DNA from: Magnolia sinica
Taxonomy: Eukaryota; Streptophyta; Magnoliopsida; Magnoliales; Magnoliaceae
Reading direction: 5' to 3'
DNA: 64,000 nt
Assembly (NCBI RefSeq): GCF_029962835.1
Contig: NC_080579.1
Coordinates: forward strand, 310,001 to 374,000
Positions 56,455-64,000 of the stretch are shown here, piece after piece. The notes below the pieces were generated by a model. That model saw nothing but the letters and a program-made list of their open reading frames with translations. It did not search any database and was not told the origin of the DNA. Position 1 is the stretch's first letter. Every line of letters begins with the position of its first letter. Position numbers and translations under genes: made by a program.

Positions 56455-57690
56455 TTAGCGACCTTTATTGGGAAGTCAAAACGCATCCAATGGACTCAGG
56501 TCTCAGTAGTAATTAAAACTTAAATTTGAAGACGAAAGTCAAAAGGAAGTGCAATTTACGCTCCCACTCCAGGATGCACATTGTGGTGATTGTATGAAGA
56601 TTAGATTTATAACAAAGATTTCAAGATTTTGATCAACGTAGTTACATGAGTTTCATTTAGAATTGATTGCAGATAGAGATTCCATTGATTCATGAAGACC
56701 GACCCCAATTCTGCTCAAATTTGTTTCTTTATTTCTCATACTTCCTATTCATATCCAAAGTGAATCATTACGACTCCAAAATTCTTCTAAATTTATAGTT
56801 TGCTAGACATGATAAAAAAAAATAATAATAATTTTGCACGAGGAATTCGAATAGTGGACCTAGAGTAAGAATTAAAGAGGCTTTCCCAGAAACATAAAAC
56901 AATGGTACGAAATCAAAGTGATTCCATGAACTCGACAAAACGATAGAAAATCAAAGTGAGAAAATTTGAATACGATGGGGACCCTACAAATTATGAATTG
57001 TGAATCAAACCTGAATTGTTAACCTAGCAATACTTGAATTGTCAACCTAGCAATACAGGTACACATCAGGGTGCTACTACATGAAAAGAACACATGCTAG
57101 TATATTTGGTTTTTCCCAATCGGCAGTCTGTAAAACCAATAAATATCAGATGGCATATGACATATTGAAGGATAGTTTAATCATGATGATAGGGGATCTC
57201 TTTTAAGGATGGCTAGAAAATGCTGTAGTTCTAGCTCCTAAGTAATCTACGAGTAAGACAATGTCAGCAAAGCCCAGCATATCTGCACTTCTTCATAGAG
57301 TTAATAACTTAGTAATGTAAACGGTGCTTAATAACAAGAAATCAATAGGGGAAAAAAAAGTTGGGTCTCACAATTTTATGGATAGGTTGCAAGAAATAAG
57401 CAGTAGCAAATCCTCAGATTTTCCAAAAGAAAAGGATCTAGCTTCCAATGATGGTTCAAAATATTGATATTCAAGTGTTACTTGCCCGGGGAACAAGTCC
57501 TGCAAACTAGTTCCAACCCAAGTCGATCAGCATTGGAGCATGTTTCTCGGAGCGACTCATTCCATTCTCCACTGATACTGAGTCAACTCATTACTAGTCG
57601 ATGTTCAGAGGCATGCTTCCAGACAGTGGCCATCTTTGAGTTTCCCATGTGTTTCTTTTGCCCTTCTCTTGCATCTAGCTTCTCTATATT
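56455..57690. other. Intergenic or possible 3' region, no gene assigned
   Basis: AT-rich and unremarkable to about 57450. A 90-codon plus-strand frame at 57464-57736 overlaps the more convincing minus-strand frame and is probably its shadow. Short duplicated phrase GAATTGT(T/C)AACCTAGCAATAC at 57013 and 57037. Confidence 0.35.
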
Positions 57691-57905
57691 TCAGCTCATG
57701 ACTCTTGCTTTCACTTCGTATGTTTCTGAACTGTGAGTGATGCACCATATGAGAGTTGAACAGTGGGGCACTCCTGAATCCATGGCCATATTTTGGTAAT
57801 GGTCCCAGAAAAATCTTTCAGGGGCTATAACAAGGTCCTCTAACTTCCAAAATTGACCATGAGTGGCCCACACTCTGTAGTCCCAATGGTTATCTTGCAA
57901 ACTAT
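57691..57905 (-). CDS. Possible terminal coding exon of an unidentified gene
   Basis: The minus-strand frame reads LQDNHWDYRVWATHGQFWKL, then EDLVIAPERFFWDHYQNMA, then MDSGVPHCSTLIWCITH and SSETYEVKARVMS, then stop. It is rich in Trp, His, Tyr and Cys and has natural-looking amphipathic texture, which is unusual for chance frames in AT-rich DNA. There is no ATG at its start. An AG (AAGATAG) just upstream at about 57906 could be a splice acceptor. I do not recognise the family. Neighbour: the 48-residue gene lies about 700 bp upstream on the same strand. It may be an exon, a pseudogene or chance. Confidence 0.3.
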
Positions 57906-58606
57906 CTTATTGTGACATCCTTCTTCAGTACATCCATTTTTATGTCTTATAATCATCAAACACTAATTTGTTCCTTTCACTTACAAGTGTTTTTGTTTAC
58001 TTCCTTTTGTTGCATGTCATCTAACATTTAGTAAGGAACACAGAATCCAGTCAGAAGATAGAATGCGCGGCAGGTTAAGCTTGCTTACATAAAACAAGTA
58101 ATTGACATGGATTTGAAAATGGTACTTTACATTTACGGGGTACCTAAATATAATCACTAAGCAAGCAATGTGCTCATTTCGTGACCAAAACAAATGAAGG
58201 AAAACAATATCATTGATCGCATTGAGTTGTGTGTAAACTGCCAAAATTGATGTAACAAGACACCAAGAAGAATAGAGAAAGTAATCTGATTCTACTGAAA
58301 GGAGGATTTACGGTCTAGCATGAGGAACTTCCAAAAGAAAATAAAAGAAGCATTTCAAAATGAGGAAATAAAAGAAACGGAGTTGTACTGAATCATTTTC
58401 CTTTGTTTGTGGGTGGGGTTCAGCGTATTGAAGTATGAATCAGTGGCCCAGCACATCCATTTTCAACAAAACCCATTCTAATTATCAAAGAAGAACAAGA
58501 TTTAAGCAAGAGTTTGAACAGCAACATCAAGGAGAAGTGGAGAAACAGTCCATTTTTATCAATGACAGACTCATAATCAGGTAACCTGCAGCACAACCTT
58601 GATTGA
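57906..58606 (-). other. 3' UTR of the microprotein gene and spacer
   Basis: On the minus strand this is the untranslated region after the 48-residue gene's stop; its end is not evident (no clear AATAAA on that strand). Frames on the minus strand at 58017 and 58420 lack motifs and overlap the UTR. Confidence 0.4.
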
Positions 58607-58753
58607 TTATCCGACATGGAAGGGACCAATATCACCAGTTCTAACAGACCGAGCAATCTCGTTGGCGATCGTCAAGCATGATGAGATCCACCCACTCATA
58701 AACATCCAGACCATGTTCACCATGTAAAGAGCCAAGCTCCATGGCATTGCCAT
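58607..58753 (-). CDS. Conserved-looking 48-residue single-pass membrane microprotein
   Basis: The frame starts at ATG 58753 in a strong context (GAGGCCATGGCA) and ends TAA at 58607-58609. The protein begins MAMPWSLALYMVNMVWMFM, has one hydrophobic helix (about residues 5-29, including SGWISSCLTIA), then an amphipathic acidic/basic tail NEIARSVRTGDIGPFHVG. In-frame codons upstream reach a stop without another ATG, which supports this start. A splice acceptor TTTTTCAG sits 16 bases before the ATG. From memory, similar small proteins ending in GDIGPFHVG occur across land plants as uncharacterised membrane proteins; no function is known to me. Too short for ordinary ORF finders. No neighbour suggests its role. 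Confidence 0.72.
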   Translation of the reverse strand: MAMPWSLALYMVNMVWMFMSGWISSCLTIANEIARSVRTGDIGPFHVG

Positions 58754-59640
58754 GGCCTCAACTTTTCTTCTGAAAAATCAAGGATCGATAGAGGGCGAAT
58801 TAATCAATTGAGAAGGAAGAAACAAGTAATTACGAGCATACTCTGCACAAACGTATGTCAATCTGGAATATTATAGCACATCGCTCAAACATATGACAGG
58901 CCAATCAAACAATCAAACTGATTGAACAGTCATCACCGTCAAATTTCGATCCATCAATTGAATGATTGAAAAGAGAAGTGGTCAAGAATCCAAGTTTGAT
59001 GGCGGAATCAAACCGGGAGGATTGATTCTTGGGTCATGCTACATCTACAATAGGACCCACAATTTAAATGGTCTAGATTAATTTACTTGCAGGCAATCAA
59101 TCTGTGTATGATTATTTGGGTGGTGGCTGATTTTTTATAAAATTAATTTACATTAAAAAAGGAAAAAAAAAAAAAAAAAAAACATAAGATGAGAATCAAA
59201 GAAAGAACAAAGGAAGTTGAAGTTCCACATGGGCAAAAAGAAGAAGAAGAAGAACAGAAATAGATTAAAAACCAACAAAAAAAAAAGGAGAAAAAATCAG
59301 TGGAATATAGAATCAAATGAAACCCAATTCAGAGAAATGGTGAACGAAGGCTGAGATGATTGAATTTTGAGAGAAATGAGAAGACACGAAAGAAAGAAGA
59401 CACCCATTTGCAATCATATGTAAAAAAGAAAGCAAAAGCCATGTACTAAAAAGAGCAGCTGTTTCTGTACTTTTCATGTCTAAATAATCCAAACCAAAAT
59501 CAGAATGATTAAGAGAGAGAGAGTGAGAGAGATATTCTCTTCTGTTACCTGAGACTCTGACAATTGCAGTTTCAATTGGGTTTTGGATTTTCTTTGAGTT
59601 AATCAATGTATATCTGCCGGATGATCCCGTACGTTGACGT
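58754..59640 (-). promoter_or_regulatory. Probable 5' UTR exon, UTR intron and promoter side of the microprotein gene
   Basis: On the minus strand a donor GTCTCAG|GTAACAG at 59549/59548 pairs with the acceptor TTTTTCAG at 58771-58770, giving a 779-bp intron wholly within the 5' UTR. The exon upstream (59549 to roughly 59620) includes CCCAATTGAAACTGCAATTG. The upstream limit is a Mutator-like copy at about 59630. Purine-rich tracts near 59160-59290 and a GAGAGA run at 59511-59534 lie in the intron. No clear TATA box was seen. Inference from splice signals only. Confidence 0.45.
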
Positions 59641-59965
59641 ATGTGGTGGGCCTACCCTGATGTTTCTGTGTCATCCACGCGGTAGACGAATGCCACGTGT
59701 TCAGTGGGGTTTATAAAATTTTCGGATCAAGCTGATATTTGTGTGGTCCCTTCATATAGGTTTTGCGACATTATCTTGAATGGAAAATAAACATTCGTAG
59801 CCCCTAAGAAGTTTTAATGGTGAACATTCAATGACCACTGTTTCCTGTAATGTGGTCCGGCTTTAACTCTGGGCTCATAGACTAAAATGATAGGGAGAAA
59901 CGGATGGACGGCGTGGATATGATAGAAATACATCTGGGTAAGCCCCACAGTCAGGGATCCACCGG
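59630..59965. mobile_element. Mutator-like miniature, shortened copy j
   Basis: TATGTGGTGGGCCTACCCTG at the left pairs with GGGTAAGCCCCACAG at the right. The core holds GATCAAGCTGATATTTGTG, CCACTGTTTCCTGTAATG and AACGGATGGACGGCGTGG. The left arm is reduced. It abuts the probable promoter of the microprotein gene. Confidence 0.6.
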
Positions 59966-60101
59966 AGCCGCTTTCATTGGGGAGCATGCATGAGTACGGC
60001 ATCACATGCTCTGGCAGAGTATATATAGTTATATATTATTAAAAACGCCCCCATATTGCTCATGAAACTGCGGAAATGCCATTGACGGGAGCCACCGGAG
60101 A

Positions 60102-60545
60102 GGACGCGGTTTGGTAGCCAGCCCCGAGCTCGGCATGGGCTGGGGCTCTGAGGGGCCCACCGTGATGTCTGAGTTTTATTCACACCGTCCATCCATTTTT
60201 CTATATTATTTTAGGGTATAATCTCACAAAAAGGCAGATCCATGGCTCAAGTGGACCACACAGTGAGGATTAAATGCTGCCATTGAAAACTTCTTGGGGA
60301 CTACAGAAGTTTTGGATCAAGATGATATTTGTGGTGTCCCTTCATCCAGTTATATGTGACCTTATGAACAGTTTGGATGCAAAATAAACATCACCGTAGG
60401 TGTCATTATCACCGCTGCTTCTTGTGGTGTGGTCCATTTGAACCTTGGATCTGCCTCATTTTTATGGCTTTCTCACTAAAATGATATTGAAAAATAGATA
60501 GACGGTGTGGATAAAGCAATACATCACGGTGGGCCCTCATAAGTG
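60102..60545. mobile_element. Mutator-like miniature inverted-repeat element, copy k
   Basis: The left terminus GGACGCGGTTTGG is followed by GAGGGGCCCACCGTGATG, TTCACACCGTCCATCCATTT and GGCTCAAGTGGACCACAC. The inverted arm GTGGTGTGGTCCATTTGAAC and TACATCACGGTGGGCCC closes it. A well-preserved copy whose right terminus is unclear. Confidence 0.72.
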
Positions 60546-61230
60546 AATTTTATTGTAATTTAACAGCAGCAGGGCTATCAATGGATCGGTTTCTGGTCGG
60601 GTCGCTTAATGGGTTTGGGTCTTGCCGGTTCAGGGTCCTTTCGGGGGCTAGGTCTCAGTGGCCCGGATCCGATAGAATTCAGGTACCCATCAGGTCTTTG
60701 GATCCTTGTGTCAGTTTCATGTCAAATGAGGACATTTATATGGTAAAACCCACCTAAACGGATGGATTACATCACACGCATGTGCTAATTTGACACATAC
60801 ATTGTACAAACGTTCTCTTACATGCTCCTAGATAAGTAAATCTTCATTCCCTTATCAGAATAATTAATATGTATATATATACTAGATATTAATAAAATTA
60901 ATTGGACCGACCGAGTCTCAAAATGGTGGACCTAACTCAAACCCGACCTGATTTCTAAAGGGGGCTGAGTAAGTAGGGCTATGTCTATTGAATACATGTT
61001 GACAGCCTTATCAATGGAGTTATTCGAGGTACACAGGCACTTAGGAATTGTACACTTAACAATGCAGAACAGGAAATTGGATGTGCTACGGTTCAAATAT
61101 CATTCGGATAGGGATGAAACTAGCAAATCAAAAGTTAAGAAAAATCTGGAAAGTGAAACATTCATATAAATTTTTTACCATTAAAAATAAAAAATTAAAA
61201 AGAAGAAGAAGAAGCTCATGTTATGTTTGT
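60546..61230. other. Intergenic, no gene seen
   Basis: Phrases such as GGTCGGGTCGCTTAATGGG and ACCCGACCTG suggest a decayed GGGTC-rich TIR element from about 60570 to 60970, but no matching ends could be fixed. (AAG)n at 61199-61213. Confidence 0.35.
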
Positions 61231-61600
61231 TTGTTTTTTTTGTTTTTTTTTTGAGGTAACAAAAAATTTATAGACAAAAGACAATATAGCATAAACCATA
61301 CAAAAGGAGACTGAAACCAGCCCCCCGAACATACAAACAAAATAGACCCAACCAAAACAGCTACAAAACTACAAGCAATTACAATCAACATCCCCATTCA
61401 AGCTTGAAGCCCGGTCAATGACTAGGCCACTTGCCCACATCTTGACCCAACCCACTGCATGACTCACATTCCTAAAACATCTTCGATTCCTTTCCTCCCA
61501 AATCAGCCATAGACGCACCAATACACTCATGGATTTTTGCCCACATATTTTCTTTGTACATATCCTAACCCAGGAATAGAGCATATTTACATTTGAAGGC
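61231..61600 (-). mobile_element. L1-type LINE 3' end
   Basis: On the minus strand the frame contains LVRLWLIWEERNRRCFRNVS and HAVGWVKMWASGLVID, the terminal block of plant L1 ORF2, also seen near 43362. A stop and TTTTTTGTTACCTC lead into a poly(A) tail (T-run at 61233-61252 on the plus strand). It is 5'-truncated, so only the last part of ORF2 remains. The frame is intact over about 70 codons, suggesting it is younger than the other LINE fragments. Confidence 0.78.
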
Positions 61601-63165
61601 AGATGGCAATGAAGTGATTAATTACAGGATTAAATAGGTGCAATAGGGTTTAATAATCACATTATACTGCATTCTTGTCTCTTTTTTTTCTTTTTTGCAG
61701 ACAATGACATCCAAACTGCGCTTTAAGAAAAAAAAAATAGTCCATGTCACCCCAACATCATTTTAGAGAAACCAATTTTTAGGAGCTGATTTTCAAAATG
61801 ATCATTTTTCTCCATAATTTGTCTAAGAAAATCATTTCAGGATCATCATCCAATGTTTGTTTTTTTTTTTTTGGTAGTTTCTGCACATTTTCAATAATCT
61901 GCTCATCGGAGATCAATAGTTGTATGCTTGGCTGCCAATTTCAAATAGAATGGTTTTATAACAACTCTCTCCAAAACACGAGCAACTATGCACATTTGCG
62001 AAAGATGCAACCCATCCAGCAGTTGCAACCCACCTCACTGATGCTCTGGCAAGCTGGTCCACTCATCAGGTGGCCAAAAAATATATGAAAATAGATGAAT
62101 ACTTTGGGTGAGATTCTTTTCACCAGAGGAATACCTGAGCTTGATTTTTCAGGGAACAAACGGGTTTGATTCGGTAAACTTGTACCACATTGCACATTTG
62201 CCCACGAAGAGTAACACTCTTAACATGCCTCGAAAAGAAAGGAAAAAAAAAAAAACATGGGATTCATAACAAACGTGGCCAAGATCCTTCCATACATCAA
62301 GCAAAATCATCAACTAGGTTATTCGATGAGGAATATTTTGTGGGCTTTCCTATCCGAGTAGAGGATGAAACACAAAAAATACCCATATGGGAACCAAACA
62401 GGTTTAGACCAAATACATGGATTTCTTAAAAGCTCCACTCCATCCCATCCAAGTGAAGCCCTTCACATCAAATAGATGAGAAAATAAATTTAAGCACCCA
62501 CTCCAAAGGGATTCAGACCTTTTTTTTCCATTTATCAATAATACAAACACCAAAATCATTACATTAAACATTACAGAACTTACATTCCCATTCATGTACC
62601 CAACTCATTCCTATGGCTTCAAAGATACTCGAAATACCTATAATGCCGTCAACCATTAATCAGCAAGAAAAATTCTCCCATGACTGAGAGCCTCATGACA
62701 TGGGATAATGCATGAATGGGCTTCCTCCCTACCCACCGGAAGGATACCAGCAATTGTGCCATCTGCTATCTGCACAATCACAAACAACAGTATTAGATGC
62801 GTGCACGTTTAGATGTAGTGTCAAATTGAATTGCAATTATACATCTAGAAGGGGGAATAACAAAAATTGTGTTTTTTTAAACGTATTCCTTCATATTGAG
62901 GATCTGCACTCCAAATCACAATCAGACCACTTTCATGTATGGAGTGGACTTCAAAGAAGTGTAACTACAATCCAGATTCCAGGTGCTACTTCCTCATTAC
63001 GAATGCTTAGAAAAATCCTCTTTTTTTTTGTTTCATCTACACTGAAATTAATATACAATTTAATTCACTTGCATCCAAACACAGAACACTAGTCAGCAAC
63101 AGTGGAATGATCAGATAAACAAAGAAACCATCCTGAAAAGAAAAGAAAAGAAAGAGAACTTAAAA
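61601..63165. other. Intergenic, no gene seen
   Basis: T-runs at 61682-61697 and 61860-61872. 61700-62430 includes words such as TTTCAGGGAACAAACGGG and GGGAACCAAACAGG that resemble ends of small TIR elements, but no pair is defined. 62712-63092 has a 126-codon plus-strand frame without recognised motifs. Nothing supportable. Confidence 0.4.
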
Positions 63166-63320
63166 TTTTTATTTTTTTATTTTTATGTTAGCTTGTTAGT
63201 ACACCCCACTGTCAGTTCACACTTCAGTGTTAGCCACCCCCACTAGGGAATCGATACCAAGACCTCAGTGTTGAAACGAGGTATCTTTCACTCACTCTAC
63301 CACTTGAGCTATGGATCAGG
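63166..63320 (-). mobile_element. tRNA-derived SINE
   Basis: On the minus strand GATCCATAGCTCAAGTGGTA holds box A (TAGCTCAAGTGG), TTTCAACACTGAGGTCTTGG is the spacer, and TATCGATTCCCTAG holds box B. The body continues GGGGGTGGCTAACACTG and ends ACAAGCTAACAT with an A-rich tail. Boxes A and B are the internal polymerase III promoter inherited from a tRNA. AAAGAGAA occurs on both flanks (63145-63160 region and near 63328) and may be part of the target duplication. It is the best preserved of four SINE relics here. Confidence 0.7.
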
Positions 63321-64000
63321 GTGTTAAAAGAGAATTGTCACACCTTTGTTTATGCATTTACTTCATGGTAGTATGACATCTTTGCTCCATGAAAAAAAAA
63401 ATCACAACATAACAGACAAGATATGACAAGCATTTAGAGGCAAAGATGTCCACTAAAATATCGTCTGAGTTTTTTCCTGGTGTTAATAAGAACCTGTGGC
63501 CAAGATATCCATATGGGGACAGGAAAATGTCAGATGTCAATGCAACTTGGGTATCTCTAGATGATGGGTATATGGATACACACCCATTCCGCACGTGGGA
63601 TATTTGAGGAGAGAAATGTATAATGTTCCATGAAACAATTTTGCTTCAATCCACACTGTACTTTGGGTCCCAGCTTCTAAGTGATCCAAAACTGTTCATA
63701 TGGTGACAGAAAGCCCGAAAATCTCATCCAACTGGACCCTTGCAAAAGTTTGAAACACTGGATGTAATTGTCTTCACTAAGATCTTCTGATATGGGAGAT
63801 ATTGAGGAATTGACCTATTACGTAATGGGGGCTCATCAGTTGAATGGCTAGTATATTATGGAAAGAGCAAGACCAACATCCATGCAAATGCTAGACTGGG
63901 CCAAACTGGGCATGGACGTTACCATTAAATACATCAATAAAGTGCCACAGAGTCTGTAGAATATATCCATATCTAAGTCAGAGGCGTTATATGTTCACTG
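63321..64000. other. Intergenic, nothing assigned
   Basis: No convincing coding frame, RNA gene or bounded repeat. A 78-codon minus-strand frame at 63358-63594 has no recognised motif. Confidence 0.4.

Noticed and set aside
59313-59606. 97-codon minus-strand frame upstream of the microprotein
   Set aside because: Crosses the predicted UTR splice donor and has no family motifs; better explained as leader and intron sequence.
63241-63317. Possible tRNA gene on the minus strand
   Set aside because: Boxes A and B are present but no cloverleaf with a plausible acceptor stem follows; the body and A-rich tail mark a SINE.
1-64000. Search for CRISPR-like arrays, rRNA genes and gene clusters of a biosynthetic kind
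   Set aside because: None seen; the tandem arrays present lack regular repeat-spacer structure and the only host genes recognised are two unrelated small ones.

Overview
The window looks like nuclear DNA of a flowering plant. It has long AT-rich intergenic stretches, dense nested transposons of plant type (Ty3/gypsy chromovirus, hAT, Mutator-like and PIF/Harbinger-like miniatures, L1-type LINEs, tRNA-derived SINEs) and two small intron-bearing host genes. The very common inverted-repeat element beginning near GGGGCCCACCGTGATG recalls repeats I associate with magnoliid trees such as Liriodendron, Magnolia or Cinnamomum. That placement is inference from memory and was not checked against a database.

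Layout. 1-4035: diverged intergenic DNA with one Mutator-like miniature element. 4036-16258: an old Ty3/gypsy-type solo LTR (target duplication GTCAA) split by a younger 9.2-kb Ty3/gypsy chromovirus fossil (5875-15095, target duplication GAATC). The fossil runs on the minus strand and has one LTR of about 4.3 kb; its other end carries only about 65 bp of LTR end, in inverted orientation. 16264-33673: miniature elements, SINE relics, SSRs and a 2-kb tandem segmental duplication (25.6-29.5 kb). 33674-35871: a 2.2-kb TIR element with Mutator-like copies inside it, ending about 90 bp before the TATA box of a host gene.

36066-50214 (+) is a ROMO1/Mgr2-like gene. Its 74-residue protein is split over three exons, with a 1.8-kb first intron and a 12.1-kb second intron packed with repeats: a 434-bp tandem duplication, four hAT-type insertions of two miniature families plus a third hAT-type element, LINE 3' ends, two minisatellite arrays and a TIR element with a satellite core. 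50.2-57.7 kb is intergenic and holds another Mutator-like copy, an hAT miniature, an RRM-coding relic and a PIF/Harbinger-like element with a minisatellite core. 58607-58753 (-) encodes a 48-residue one-helix membrane microprotein that has every appearance of a conserved plant gene, with a probable intron in its 5' UTR. A separate minus-strand reading frame at 57691-57905 may be an exon of an unidentified gene. 59.6-64 kb contains two more Mutator-like copies, a minus-strand LINE 3' end and a tRNA-derived SINE.

No operons, CRISPR arrays, rRNA genes or functional tRNA genes were seen. The two host genes are independent. The rest of the window is mainly a record of transposon nesting, dated relatively by which element interrupts which and by target-site duplications that can be read directly.
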